From: Dactylonectria macrodidyma
Taxonomy: Eukaryota > Ascomycota > Sordariomycetes > Hypocreales > Nectriaceae
DNA length: 64,000 bases
Assembly: GCA_020744425.1 (NCBI GenBank)
Contig: JAGMUV010000029.1
Coordinates: forward strand, 124,001 to 188,000
Direction: 5' to 3'
Shown here: positions 1 to 10,984 of the stretch, one piece after another
How positions within the stretch are numbered: position 1 is the first letter of the stretch
Layout of the letters: the number at the start of each line of letters is the position of its first letter
Position numbers and translations under genes: made by a program
The notes under the pieces: generated by a model
Databases searched by the model: none
What the model was told of the DNA's origin: nothing
The model's input: only the letters and a program-made list of their open reading frames with translations

Positions 1-1179
1 CAATATTGAAGGTATATCATGTCGCATTAAGCGTCATTTACTGTTCCCATCAGAGACACTGATGCTAACTACTGGATTAACATAGGTCCGGTTTGCCGTC
101 GATTACTTATTCGATACTGGCTTGTTCTTTCCAAAGTTCAGCATCGTCTCTTTCTACTATATTCTTGTCCCTCCCACCCAGCCCCAAATGCGAATGGTCT
201 TGTATGTAATTGCTGCAATTACGACCACCAGCTGTCTTGTTACCATCTTTGATAATACATTCTGGTGCGGGACTGATATCTCATCGAACTGGTAAGTCCT
301 TATTACATCCTCCATAACTAAAACCGGGCTACCTCTACCGAGTCTACTGCTAGATCAATTGTGTTAACTCACGACTCATTCTAGGTCTACCGAACCTGGT
401 GCCTGTAAGGCTCATGACTCTTTTGTCATGTTGCGGGTCCATTGGTCACTCAACTTCATTACTGAGGTCCTGAGTACGTTATTCCCCTTCCAAATTATTC
501 GTCCTTATGAGTACTCATATAATAGACCTCGTTTTTCCTTGGCCTCTCGTGCGAAACTTGAAACTTTCAAGACGTAGGGAAAAGATCGGGCTTACGGTTA
601 TATTAGGTCTAGGTGTGGTCACGATCGTTGTCAGCATTGGACGGTATGTCCACATGGTTACCGTGGGACCTAGCCTTGGCAACTGTGAGTAATTTGTTAA
701 ATTTATCTCCATTACTCTCCATCGGAGCAGCCCGATTCTTACCCTGAATGCTTCAAATAGATCTATGGGCCTCATCCGAACTATGTGTATCCATTGTGGT
801 TGTAGCTCTCACGGCCCTACGACCATTGCTCAGGAGGATATCGCACATGCTCAACTCTAGCATGAGCGGCAGCAATCGCAGGTCTGGCTATGTAGGTACC
901 TCGACCGATCCTCGATCCCGAACAGCTCGATCAAAATCAACCCACACCCACACTCAAGGCTCTAGCGCGTACTGGCGAAACATTCTCGGAACGCGGTACA
1001 AGGGCGCCAATGAGGACGATAATGGTAGCGAAGTTGAGCTAAATGACGTCAAATCTGGAGGGGTCTTAAAGACCAGGGAAATCAGAATCTCAATTGAGAC
1101 ATTATCGCAAGATGGCTATAGAGAATATCCCCCGGGCTCTAGCAGGCCCATGGGTGTGGAAGCGTCAATTATGGCATAA
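1..1179 (+). CDS. PTH11-like rhodopsin-domain membrane protein (3' part, 5' end outside window)
   Basis: This is the downstream part of a fungal plasma-membrane protein of the rhodopsin/SAT4-like (PTH11-type) receptor family. Exons in one continuous frame are 86-291, 385-473, 526-684 and 761-1179, with GT-AG introns between them; bases 1-85 look like the end of an intron. Visible family signatures are the helix around SIVSFYYILVPPTQPQMR, the extracellular Cys-containing stretch DNTFWCG...STEPGAC, the helix ending in FPWPLVRNLKLSRRRKIGL-like residues, and the last helix SELCVSIVVVALTALRPLLR. A hydrophilic, Ser/Arg-rich cytoplasmic tail of about 110 residues follows. The N-terminus, and with it any CFEM domain, is not in the window. 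The ligand is unknown. The reading frame is intact where visible. Family assignment is good; receptor function is inferred. Confidence 0.8.
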
Positions 1180-1373
1180 GGGGTCAATTCCCTCCCTTCT
1201 TTAGCAAGAAATCAAGCCTTTTAGACTCTTATTTTCCCTAATATGTAGTAAAAATTGCAACCCGATTGACTTTAACAAGCTGCTTACAGCAGGCAACCAA
1301 GCCGACGAAAGATCAAGCCAGCAATTAAGCCATGGATAGCAACCAAGCCCAGTTAGAATAATAGTACAATATC

Positions 1374-1856
1374 TCAAAGGCCCCTTTTCCCTTCCTTTCT
1401 TAATGGATCAGTATGAGCAACGGCGGATGGAACGCGCCTCTCGCTGCGACGTGCGGGACCGGACTTGCAGCGTGTGCTGTGACCTCTTTCCATTGCGGAA
1501 TTAGTTTCTTCAACATCCTCGTTATCTCTACAGTGGTAGCAGCACTCGAACAGGACGCCATCGTTCGCGGATCCGATGTAAATAGTGCCCACTTCCGGCC
1601 GCGCGTAGATGATAAGGTCCGTGGTATTCTGCTCGTAGAGTTTGTCTGGATAGACGCTCAATGCTAAGTGTCGCGATTCAGTGCAAGCTTCTAGTAACGG
1701 TGGCACGGCTCGATCTCGAAGCTTTATGTTCTGCACTTCGAAGAAGCGGAAGCAGAGTTGACAAATGCGAGGTTCGGAGATGACAATTTTCCAGATGTAT
1801 GCTTGAAGCTCCTGGGGAAGCCGGCAGAACTGGCGGAATAACTCTTCTTCAGTCAT
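1374..1856 (-). CDS. 2EXR-domain protein
   Basis: A 160-residue protein with the 2EXR pattern: near the N-terminus, residues 8-30, LPQELQAYIWKIVISEPRI matches the F-box-like start of the family (LPxExRxxIW), and around residues 50-70 PPLLEACTESRHLALSVY matches the second half (PxLLxxCxESRxxAL.xY). 2EXR proteins are very numerous in filamentous ascomycetes and lack an assigned function. The last 50 residues, rich in Arg and Ser, do not resemble the family, so the 3' end may be altered by an unrecognised intron or by decay. The start is the first ATG ahead of the domain. It faces the receptor gene tail-to-tail across about 190 bp in which nothing is recognised. Confidence 0.6.
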   Translation of the reverse strand: MTEEELFRQFCRLPQELQAYIWKIVISEPRICQLCFRFFEVQNIKLRDRAVPPLLEACTESRHLALSVYPDKLYEQNTTDLIIYARPEVGTIYIGSANDGVLFECCYHCRDNEDVEETNSAMERGHSTRCKSGPARRSERRVPSAVAHTDPLRKEGKRGL

Positions 1857-2146
1857 TGTCGCCCATCGGAAGCCGCAACAGACGTCTCCGCTTCACTTGG
1901 CTTGCGCTGATTACAAAGTGAAGTATGGATTAGTTCGGCTCAATTTCAGTCCGCTTATGATTCGGCGGCTGTGTCTGGCCGCAGGGCTGTCAGGTGACCA
2001 CTGGCCGATTCTTGGATATCCCAGCATAGAATATTTCCTGCTGGGCTAGAGTATGATGCTTGGGTAAGGCGGGACGATTCCATCGTGTGGTTGAAGTTGA
2101 GCGGTCTTGCAGAATAATGGAACCAGGTCCCGGGTCCAGATGGATG
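1857..2146. other. Gap between the 2EXR gene and hAT-1
   Basis: About 290 bp of single-copy-looking sequence. No coding region, RNA gene or clear regulatory site was recognised. It carries the upstream region of the 2EXR gene and ends at the left terminus of the hAT-1 element. Confidence 0.5.
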
Positions 2147-2250
2147 CAGGGTTGCAAACAAATAAATCAAATCCAAATCTATCCAAATCAAATCAAATTT
2201 ATCCAAATCAAATCAAATCAGGAGGTCCGGATTTATTTGGATATTTGAAT
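2147..2250. repeat. hAT-1 left terminus with ATCAAAT subterminal repeats
   Basis: Left terminal repeat of hAT-1 followed by tandem variants of AATCAAATC and ATCCAAATC. It pairs in inverted orientation with 7050-7171. Such arrays are the usual transposase-binding region in hAT elements. Confidence 0.8.
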
Positions 2251-4737
2251 TCATTTGGATACAGCGTTGTCCAATCAGCGCTTGTTTGCGGGGCCTGTCA
2301 GCCCCACTTCTGTCTGGAGATCCTGCCCAGTTTGGTAAACAGTTTCGCATCTCGCAATTTACCTGCCCATGGCTGTTAGGGGTGATTGCCCGTTGCAACA
2401 TCATGTTCAAGTCGCGAGAAAATGGTCAAGCAGTTTGTCCCGAGATATCAAAGGTGCTTGTACCCCCTCGAATTATAGCCTGCTGAACTTCGCAACCTCA
2501 ACTATCCCCAACACTCCTGCTCCATATGGCTCAGTCTACGAATGTCGACTGCACAGCAATGATGCCTCCGACATCTCCTTCGACCACTCCCAGTGACCTC
2601 GACGCCCCCACCCGCTTCGATCCATCCGATACGAACAGAGAGGTAGACACTTCCTCCTCGGTCGACTACACCGGTTATGAAGGCATCGATTGGAATCGCC
2701 TTTCAGGGTATTGCATCCGCAAACACAGAAGAAGGCAGCGGACGGGCTGAGTATGGGAGTATGGATTCGATATCGAGAAAGACGGTTCTGGTCGCCGATT
2801 CTGGCTCTGCAAACAGTGTCACCGGAAGAAGGCATCCATCACTCATATGTACGATGCTGCATCTACGAGCCAAGCAAACAGTCATATGGAAGATGTCCAC
2901 CGCAGAGGAAGAAACAACGCACCCTCTTCGACATGGTTGATCTAGACTCTCATCGACCGAAGGATCAAGCTGTGGTGAACGCCTTTATAGCGTCATTCGA
3001 TCCTGTTCGCTTTCAACATTTGCTTATACGCTGGGTGGCCTGCGACAACGTCCCATTTAATAAGCTTGAGAGTCCGTACTTCCGCGAGCTCATGGGGTAC
3101 GCAAACAGCGCTATTATTGAGTCAGGGAGTCTCCCTACCCATAGCACAATCCGTGAATGGATTGTACGGTCCTTTAATCGTCACAAAGGCGTCGTGACTG
3201 AGCTACTTGGTCGCTCACTTAGCCGCGTTAATATCTCCTTTGATGCGTGGCCCTCTCGCAAGTTTACCTCCCTTCTCGGCCTTACCGTGCACTTTCTTGA
3301 CGACGAAGGGAAGTTCCGTAGATTCCTTCTAGGCTTGCCACAAATCGAGGGTCGTCACAGTGGCGAGAACCTTGCAGATCGTGTTAGTGAAATAATTCAC
3401 GAATATGGGTTTGAGGATCGCATTGGGTACTTTGTCACAGACAATGCGGAGAGCAACGACACGTGTCTCGAAGACCTAGGCATTGAGTTTGGTTTCAACA
3501 AGCAGCACCGGCGGCTTCGTTGCTGTGGGCACATTATCAACCTCGTCGCCCGATCCATTCTTTTCGGCACGGACGCCGACGCCTTTGAGGAGGACTGCCA
3601 AGCCGACAAGGGGGTTCAAGATGAGATAAAACTCTGGAGGTCGAAAGGCCCAATTGGCAAGCTGCACAATATTGTTCACTGGGTGCAAAGATCTGGCCAG
3701 CACATTGAGAATCTCCACAAGCTTCAGTTGATTGAGAACACTGCCTTAAACCTTGAAGACAAAACAACCTACAATGTCATCATGGATAACGCTACCTGCT
3801 GGAACTCATCGGAGGCGATGATAGAGCGGGGCTACCAGCTTCGGAATGCGCTTGATTCCCTGGTCCAGGCAGAAGTTACGGAGTGGAACCAGTACGTGGC
3901 CAGGAGGACTCAGAACGGGACAAAGCCGATGCTAAAGAAGAGCCGAAAGAAGCCTGCGATTGTTGACGATAAGATGTCTGCTGAGGACTGGTCAGTGATT
4001 GCGGAGTATCTGGCTTTGTTGAAGCTGTTAAAGATAGCTACCAAGCGCCTAGAAGGCCGACCCAAGGAAGGTAAGCAGGATCTAGCTTCCTGACGCTCAG
4101 CTTGTGCTTATAAGTTTAGGTAAATTCGGTGCGATCTAGGAGGTTTTGCTAACGATGGAGTGGCTTCTAAAGCACCTGGAAGAATCAAAAGTGCAACATG
4201 AACGAGATGAAGAACCATACCTGCGGATTGGTTGCAACCTTGGTTGGATGAAGCTGGACGAATACTACACCCTCGCCGAAGATAGCCCTGCATATCTCGC
4301 AGCCCTCGTCCTCCATCCTGCCTTTCGCTGGTCAACCGTCGAGTCGCAATGGGCCGATCATCCCGATTGGTTAGTGAGAGGAAAGACAACTGTATAATAA
4401 CTTTGGGAAGAGTATCGAAACCTTCCTGTCGAGCAGGATGCGATACCTGAGCAACCCACTGTCACAAGGAAGACAACCGACCTGGATGACTTTATGGCCT
4501 CAATCAGGAAGCTCAGCACTCAGCCTGCGCCATTACTGTCGACTATGCGCGATGAGTACGCGGAGTGGGTGGCAACTACCGATCCAGGTGATTGTTTGGT
4601 GGATAATCCGATTCAGTATTGGCTTCTCCGAAGGCGGCAGTATCCACGTCTGTCGCGCATGGCACTTGATCTCTTCTCAATTCCCGCGATGTCTTCCGAG
4701 CCGGAGCGAATATTCAGTCTTGTGGGACAAATGGTTA

Positions 4738-6964
4738 CCATGCGGGACCACCTAATGAATAACCCCACCTAATGCATAACCAAAATTTTCGTCTTCCCAT
4801 ACAAAATCCAATTTTTGATCGCCCCAAAATCAGCCCAGACTCTCAATTTGTAAATAAACCTTTAGAATATTCTTATAGAAATTTGTTCAAATTTTACTCT
4901 CTACGTGGGGTTTTGACCTCCCGCCCGCTGCGTGTGCGCTGGCAGTGTTTTGTTTCCATCTCAGATTCTTCACTTTCCTCCTCCGACCCGACACCCACCT
5001 CAATCACCGACTTGACCTCTTCATCCACATCAGCCTCTTTTTCCCCATCCTTTGAACTAGGAATGGACTTTTCAGCTGCTAGGGACTCAGCTAGAGCTAT
5101 GAATCGTCGGTTCGGGTTCGGTACTGCCTTCCTTTTCCTCCCTCGCCGCAGCTGGGCCATCTGCTCCTCAAGCCCAGCAATCCGCCCATTCTGAACGGCC
5201 ACCTTCATCTCTAAAGCTTCCAGCCCCTTTGCGATCTTGCTGTACTTTCTCCTCGTCGGACGACTTCGATGTTTGGCCAAATCTCTCACCTGCCGGCTCG
5301 TCGTCGGCGTGTCATCTGAGTGCAGCTGAGTAGGGCTCGGTGTCTTGAACTGTTCCGCCACTGACTCCTTGTCTGGCTGGATTTCTGGATGTTTTAGCGC
5401 CTTGTGACGGCTTATAGGCCAATTTCCAGTAAACCTCCAGCCGGATAAGATAATCTCTTTTCTCATGCCCGCCTCCCTGGCTTTCGCGTATGCCCGGATA
5501 AAATTGACCTTGTCAACCGGCGCAGAATCGGTCAAACTAGCCAGGTTTTGGAGTTCTTTTCGATATTCACCTTTGATGACATTAAAGATCCCATTATCTA
5601 ACGGCTGCAAACCATGAGAACAATGTGCTGGCAGGTAGCAACAGTACACGTTGTTCAGAAAGCACGTCGCCATCCACCCGTCCTGCGCGCTCATCAGTAA
5701 TCTTATAGCCGGAGAATCTGCGGTGTAACGGCCAAAAGACTCACCTGCGCATGGCTCCCATGACCGTCGAGGATGATAAGTCTCGCATCCGAGGCATCTA
5801 GAGGCTCTGTCTGGGGTAAATAAACATCTTTCAGCCACTCAAGAGCTATATGGTTGTCGGTCCAGCCGTTCGGCGATGTGATGTAGTGCCAGTCCGCTAT
5901 CGCCTCAAACTCTTCAACGAACCACTGCTTCTGCAGCTCTTTGCCTTTGAAAATGATTGCTGGTTTCAAAGCTCGACCAGTTGCGGTGACAGCCTCAATA
6001 AACGACGTCCAAGCGCGCGACTGGGTGCCTTTCAACAGCGCCTTCTTCTTCGGGTCAGAGCTCCCGATTACGAGGCTATCCAAGCCTTGTGGACAGCCAA
6101 TTAGCTATGGCCTATCAAAACCCGTTGGGGACTTGCAGACAACGTACCGAAACCAGCCATTATGCCACCCTCGTCCACGTTAACTGTGTTCTCAGGCTTG
6201 ATCCAGCCGTACTCGGTCTCCCGAATATCAAAGTACCAATTGACCGCTTTTGGTGTAAACCCGTTAAATCTGGAGGCTTCCTGGCGTTTTCCAAGCTTGG
6301 TAGATAGTTTTATATGACGCTTAACGAATCTGGTGGTCCAGTGCTTGCCCAGAGGCTGGTTATCGCCTTATTGTTAGAGGATGGCCTCGACGCAGGCCCG
6401 GAGTTGGCTGTGGGAGAGGGCATAGCCCAGAGACTCCTGCCGCAGCACCCAACGAACGAGGGTCTCCTCTTGGCTCTTTGAAATACGCTGGTGGGCCTGG
6501 ATACGTTCATTCCTGCTCGCATGACCGGAAAGTCGACGAGAAAGGGTCGGCTGAGGTACTCCTCGTTTCTGGGCCGCCTCGTTCTGTGAAAGGCCTCTAT
6601 CGGTGATATCTAATATAGCCTCGGCTATGTCATCTTCTGTATAGGTACAGCGACCCATTGCGTAAGTTGTTCTGACGAGTCTGTTGGGTGAAATGTCGAG
6701 TTGAATGGATGGAGTCGCCTAGGATAGATGAAGCGGAATGAAAAAAATTTCAAAGTGCTAGAGAACTGGGCTCCAGGGCGGGACGGAAAAAAATCAAGGC
6801 GATATTAAAGGTTTATGAAATAGACAAGCATTTTCAGGCATTGTTTTATGAGCATCTCCATTCCTGGCTGAATGCGGTGCAATTGAAAATTTGGATTTTG
6901 TATGGGAAGATGAAAATTTTGGTTATGCATTAGGTGGGGTTATTCATTAGGTGGTCCCGCATGG
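4738..6964. mobile_element. pogo-1: Tc1/mariner-superfamily (Fot1/pogo-like) transposon inside hAT-1
   Basis: A 2227 bp element flanked by TA at 4736-4737 and 6965-6966. The long inverted termini begin CCATGCGGGACCACCTAATG on both sides and match for about 75 bp with few mismatches. Removing the element and one TA rejoins the hAT transposase frame exactly (Met-Val-Thr-Ala-Gln), which proves both the borders and the order of insertion: hAT-1 was there first. It encodes a minus-strand transposase with two nonsense codons. Confidence 0.93.
4894..6658 (-). pseudogene. pogo-1 transposase (HTH_psq, CENP-B-type HTH, DDE_1)
   Basis: Starts with MGRCTYTEDDIAEAILDITD, a psq-type helix-turn-helix, followed by a CENP-B-type DNA-binding part, then the DDE_1 catalytic core (NVDEGG, LIILDGHGSH, LQPLDNGIF) and a charged C-terminal coiled-coil-like tail. 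Two introns restore the frame: one of about 60 bp near 6088-6148 joining MAGF to GLDSLVIGSS, and 5683-5744 joining GSHAQ to DGWMATCF. The only lesions seen are two TAA codons close together near 6385-6393, where homologous positions would be Gln (CAA); this fits C-to-T change. Otherwise the frame is open from 6658 to the stop at 4894, so the copy decayed recently. Confidence 0.85.
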
Positions 6965-7049
6965 TACAGCTCAACGAGGCCGGCTCCAGGCGGATATTAT
7001 AGGGGCAGCTCAATGTATATCATCTTGGGAAAAAAGTGGGGTTATCCAA

Positions 7050-7171
7050 ATAATCAAATAGATCCAAATCGATCCAAATCAAATCAAATCAAATCAAATC
7101 GAGGAGAAATTTATCCAAATCAAATCAAATTGGACGCTCGATTTGATTTGATTTATTTATTTGCAAGCCTG
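7050..7171. repeat. hAT-1 right terminus with ATCAAAT subterminal repeats
   Basis: Mirror image of 2147-2250: repeated ATCCAAATC and AATCAAATC units, then an inverted terminal repeat ending at 7171. Confidence 0.8.
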
Positions 7172-8146
7172 CTTACCATGGCTTAACTCATCCAAGTCTC
7201 TAGCAACGTGGTATCGAGACCCGTCCATGTTGATGATCCAACAATGAGAGGCCGACAAGAAGTTGAGATAATATCGACGCTCGAAGTTTGGCAAGTGTCG
7301 ATCACTTGGGATGACCAGTCAAGCTGAAGTTGGGTGGGTTATCGGCGCAGGCTTGGCTATGGCTGGATTTCGACAGCGATTTGTGACAGAATCCGACAGG
7401 TGAGGAAGAAAAACGAGAGATTGAACGGTTCGTCGAAAAAAGATGAGGTGAGGAATATCTATTGAATAGACTATATGTTCGCCGCTTCGCTGGGTGAAGT
7501 AAATTGGTTCTGGTTTCGAGAGTCAGTTGCCTTTTCCTGTAAACGAGCTAACTGTAAGTGGACTTTAACATGTTTCTTGGCAACTCATATCCAATATCAG
7601 TAACATTTCAAATATACCTACTATGCTGATTACCGCCCGTACAAAATATGTCCAAACGCGTCCGTGTCCCAAGCATTCTCCCTGTTTTTTATGCTGGCTA
7701 GCACTGCACTATCGTCAGTGCCCCAGGCAACCCAACCCAACCACAGTCCTCCACCCACACGCAGCCAATCTCCACTGCTACTGCACTTAAAAGCTATGTC
7801 CTGATTTACCAGGAGTCCCTCAGGAACTCACGCCCCGAATTTCCTTCATTTAAGGGTTCATGTCAATGTACCGGAACCTATTAGGGAGGGCAACTCCGTA
7901 CCTGACCTAGATTGGATTATCGAGGTATTGGGCCCTTTATGTTGGATACGCGGTACTCTCGGACACACGATGTAAATTATGCATGCACCGAGGTAAGCGT
8001 GAGGTATTAGAAATGCCCTATTTCATATTTAACGAGATACTATGGCTGCATCACACTACCATAACGGGAGAATACGGTATTGTCATAGTCCCATAAGAGG
8101 CGTCGTACCTGAGCACTACTAGTCTCGTTACTACGCGTAATCTCAG

Positions 8147-8171
8147 CCCCCCGTTCGTGACGAACGGGGGG
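8147..8171. repeat. Perfect inverted repeat, 12 bp arms
   Basis: CCCCCCGTTCGT, one central G, then ACGAACGGGGGG. With a one-base centre it would form a cruciform rather than a terminator hairpin. Function unknown; it could be the scar of a palindromic element end. Confidence 0.7.
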
Positions 8172-8282
8172 GTCACTGACCAAGCAAAAAGTCGTTGACT
8201 CGACAAATCTGAACAAAGATACCTAGAAATTGTATGTGTTGGGTTATATACTGGATAATTCTAAGCTGTAATAATAAGCGGG

Positions 8283-8380
8283 TGATGCGAATATATCGCG
8301 GAGGTCACATAAAGTGAGGTTGTCATGTAGATGTAGAAAGATGGATGACAAACTAAGACTACAGTTGTCGAGGGAGTATA
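8283..8380. repeat. 98 bp dispersed repeat, copy 1
   Basis: Begins TGATGCGAATATATCGCGGA and is nearly identical, in the same orientation, to 29651-29749 (few substitutions and one indel). No coding content. The second copy lies 21 kb away, and sequence on either side differs. Confidence 0.85.
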
Positions 8381-8447
8381 CGGTCTCCTTCCTCACGTGA
8401 TGTCACATATAATGCCAGTCTTAAGCACCAGGCCCAAGACTGGTTCT

Positions 8448-9335
8448 TCACGTATCAAGTCCCCAGCCCTGTGCATTTGGACTGGACTGGATCCGACCTC
8501 GAAATCCAGTCCAGTCCAGTCCAACAAGATCACTGTCCGCAATATCGATGGATGCCTGTATTTGGGCATCTGTGGCTTGCTCTATTTCTAACTCTTCATT
8601 GTAGAAAGCTTCCCTGAGGCGTATCACTTCATTTGCCCAAGGTGGCCTCTCCATCAACTCCCAGTTTTCGAATTCCTGTAATAGAGGTTGTAGTATGAAC
8701 AAACCCCTGTCTATCATATCCTTGGCTGAAACAATTTTACACTTTTCTCTAATTTTCAAAGCACCTTGGCTAAGATACTCTCCAAAATAGAAAGACCCAG
8801 TGTAGGTCTTATACCTCCTGGAACGAAGGTTGCCGAAGCTGTGGAGATCCGAATTGGACTGTTCATACGCTCGGATGAGGTCTGTGTCTCTGACGAAACA
8901 CCCTTTCGGGAACAGAGTCGTATCTATTATACAGCATTTGATGGCATCGAAGCTCGAAGCATCCCTTACGTTCTAGTGTAAGTGAAAGATGTACTGAAGA
9001 GCAAAGAGCCACGAGCTTGTCCAAGAAGTGAGGTTATCAGGCTTTCCATTCTTGCCCTTCCAGCGGAGGTGAGTGTTGAGCATGTTCGCAACATGATCAT
9101 TGTCTCTCATAAATATGTCCACTGCGGTGAACTCATTGCCATACCTGGCATCTCTTGATTTGGCCCAGAATTCGTCGGTGCTGCCAGCAGACTGGGGAGT
9201 AAAAATCCGTATCAGGTACCGGGGTATGTGCTCGAAGTTGGCCCTGATCCATACGTTCTCGCCAATAGGGTTGAAAGTGAGAAAACTTGGGTCGCCTAAG
9301 CTCAAATTCTGGAACGTTGCGGTAAGCGTCGACAT
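8448..9335 (-). pseudogene. DUF7587-like protein with one in-frame TAG
   Basis: A 296-codon frame runs without shift from ATG 9335 to the stop at 8448, broken only by TAG at 8973-8975. The N-terminal part has the family pattern IPRYLIRIFTPQSAG ... HLRWKGKN ... LTSWTSSWLFALQYIFHLH. After the TAG the same frame continues with DAIKCCIIDTTLFPKGCF, YFGEYLSQGALKIREKC and a C-terminal helical part. This architecture is common in fungal DUF7587 proteins of unknown role. The stop could be a CAG changed to TAG. A tiny spliced intron removing it is conceivable (a GT...AG of 30 nt exists) but too short to be likely. Family name from memory of the motif, not from a search. Confidence 0.6.
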
Positions 9336-9830
9336 TGCGATTTGTCGTATTTACATGTGTCGGATACGGCGCGGCACATTCGATCCAGGGGTCTGCATTC
9401 AATCGGGTGTGGATCCTGAATCCGATGATTGTCTTGATCTGGGATGCCTCTGACCCCTCAAGGGGTTTTTAGGTCAAATTTGTTAAGGCAAACGGAGGAG
9501 TCGGCCCGGCCACGCGATGACCAAGGAAGGAGGTGGTCGGGCATCAAGCCTTCAGGACGGAACAACGCAGACATCATCATCGGGGTAAGCGCGATCCAAG
9601 CAGTCAGAAATAACAGTCATACCGCTACCTTTATCATCAATTCAAATAGCCTATTTGGCCCCCTTATTATCAATTTCCCTGTGTAACTTGCACAGCAATT
9701 CGGTCCTCGACCCTCAATTCCTGGGTCACGTGTCCGACACTGACCCAACTCTACCCCACGCAGGGTCCTCTAGAGCTTGGGAGAACACGAAAGTAACCCG
9801 ATGAAGTCAGAATGCCAAGAGTAGGTCACC
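9336..9830. other. Gap between DUF7587-like pseudogene and SET gene
   Basis: About 500 bp holding the divergent upstream regions of both neighbours. No further coding region or repeat was recognised. Confidence 0.5.
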
Positions 9831-10862
9831 ATGTCTCGGGGCCACTGTAAGTCGCCCCGCCCGATTGCTTCACTAGGTGTCTGACTAGTTCTAGCCTATT
9901 CTCGACTTCAAGTGCCCAGCGATGCGCCGTTCAAATTGAAATCCTCACCAGGCAAAGGATGGGGTGCTTTCGCCACGAGACACATCGATCGAGGGGCTTT
10001 AATCTTGAGTGAGATGCCGCTCTTTGTCATCCGGAAGCCGCATCCGGAAATCACGGAAGGAGATGTCTGGATAGCCTTTCAACAGTTAGACCCTGGCCAA
10101 AAACAACAGATTTCACACCTCCGTGACAATGCCTCTAGGCAGTTCACAAGCCTGGAAAAAGCCTTCGCCGGGAACTCCTTTCATCTTGCACCTCAGTCAA
10201 ACGAACTTTCAGCTCATGGCTTATTCCTCCTTCAATCGCGCTTCAACCATTCATGTATACCCAACTCCAAGGTCCCAACCACCAATGGAGAGATCATTAC
10301 CAGATTTGCGACCAAGGACATCGTCGCTGGCGAGGAGATTACTTTCTGTTATAATACAGATTTCGAAGGCAGGACTGGACATGAGCGTCATCAAGTATTG
10401 GGTTTTGCATGCGATTGTAGAGCCTGTCTTCCTGGCACTCCATTTCAACAATCAAGTGACTTGCGACGAAGACTCGTTCGAAGGCTGCAGTATCTTACAC
10501 TTGGCGTTGATCTAGAGGGGCAGAAACAGAGTTCTGATTCATCCATTATTGTCGACCCTAGACTAAAACACGCAGCGGAAACTTTTAGTATACCTCTCTC
10601 ATCTAGGTTAGTCTACGGTCTCTTGAGCATTTGCTTGCTAGAAGAAGAGGGGTTGTTGGATGATTTCATGGTCGAAAGGTTAAGTCCAAGCGTATTCACA
10701 GCGGCGAAATTGTTCACAAGAAAAAACAATGCCAAAATTGCTGGGCTCGTCATGAAACAAGGAACCTGGCCAGAGAAACTGTTTATGTCTTTCAGGCTGT
10801 ATGGGCGAGAAGACGCCGCTGATCATGAACTATCGAAACTCATGAGCTTACTGAGAAAGTAA
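9831..10862 (+). CDS. SET-domain protein (probable protein-lysine methyltransferase-like)
   Basis: Proposed structure: a 16-nt first exon (9831-9846, ATG), a 48 bp intron (9847-9894) and one long exon to TAA at 10862, giving 327 residues. The start was chosen because the long frame has no ATG before the domain and the upstream ATG joins it through a good GTAAGT...CTAG intron. SET hallmarks are the opening GKGWGAFATRHIDRGALILSE, the SAM-site motif SRFNHSCIPNSK, the pseudoknot residues GEEITFCYN, and a post-SET-like CDCRAC. Such single-domain SET proteins are numerous in Pezizomycotina; they resemble SMYD/SET5-like enzymes but substrates are unknown. The frame is intact. The C-terminal 100 residues are helical and family-specific. 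Confidence 0.85.
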
Positions 10863-10984
10863 CGGCAACCAAATCAACCCTACTCTTCTATTATTAATTG
10901 TCGTGTACCCTCAATTGTCGCCTACCCCTGTGAAAGTCCCCATTGCCCTCTATATCCGTTCTATTTCCATTATCTACTTGACTA
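10863..10984. other. SET gene downstream region
   Basis: 3' flank of the SET gene up to the TA that borders the MITE. Nothing else recognised. Confidence 0.4.

Larger units (their letters stand above)
2526..7061 (+). pseudogene. hAT transposase, broken and interrupted by pogo-1
   Basis: Remains of an RNase-H-fold hAT transposase. From the start at 2526 a BED zinc finger follows (around 2790-2890, CKQC ... HMEDVH), then the catalytic body (2950-4070: ISFDAWPSRKFTSLLGLTVH, DNAESNDT, CCGHIINLVARSIL), a probable 49 bp intron at 4071-4119, and the hATC dimerisation region (LDLFSIPAMSSEPERIFSLV, 4660-4730). Reading resumes in frame after the inserted transposon, with VTAQRGRLQADIIGAAQCIS ending at 7061. 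Lesions are TGA at 2748-2750 (a TGG codon in the expected frame), a frameshift near 2935, TAG at 4137-4139 (expected Trp), and two stops near 4395. All nonsense changes fit G-to-A or C-to-T, as in RIP. The gene is inactive. Confidence 0.85.
2147..7171. mobile_element. hAT-1: decayed hAT DNA transposon with a nested pogo element
   Basis: The terminal inverted repeats begin CAGGGTTGCAAACAAATAAA at 2147 and, read inward on the other strand from 7171, CAGGCTTGCAAATAAATAAA; both continue into subterminal arrays of ATCAAAT/ATCCAAAT (about 2165-2250 and 7050-7160), typical of hAT ends. Between them lies a BED-finger, hATC-type transposase (2526-7061). The flanking 8-mers (GATGGATG and CTTACCAT) do not match, so no target-site duplication is visible, as happens after recombination between copies or flank mutation. 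A complete second transposon occupies 4738-6964. The element cannot be autonomous in its present state. Confidence 0.85.
7172..8447. other. Gene-free gap right of hAT-1
   Basis: About 1.3 kb without any coding frame of note. It contains a perfect 12-bp-arm hairpin at 8147-8171 and one copy of a 98 bp dispersed repeat at 8283-8380, both listed separately. Nothing else was recognised. Confidence 0.5.

Noticed and set aside
2160..2250. CRISPR-like repeats or simple microsatellite
   Set aside because: The units vary and mirror the other hAT-1 end; they are subterminal transposon repeats, in a eukaryotic genome.
5683..5744. Apparent frameshift in the pogo-1 catalytic core
   Set aside because: Explained by a 62 bp GT-AG intron between GSHAQ and DGWMA.
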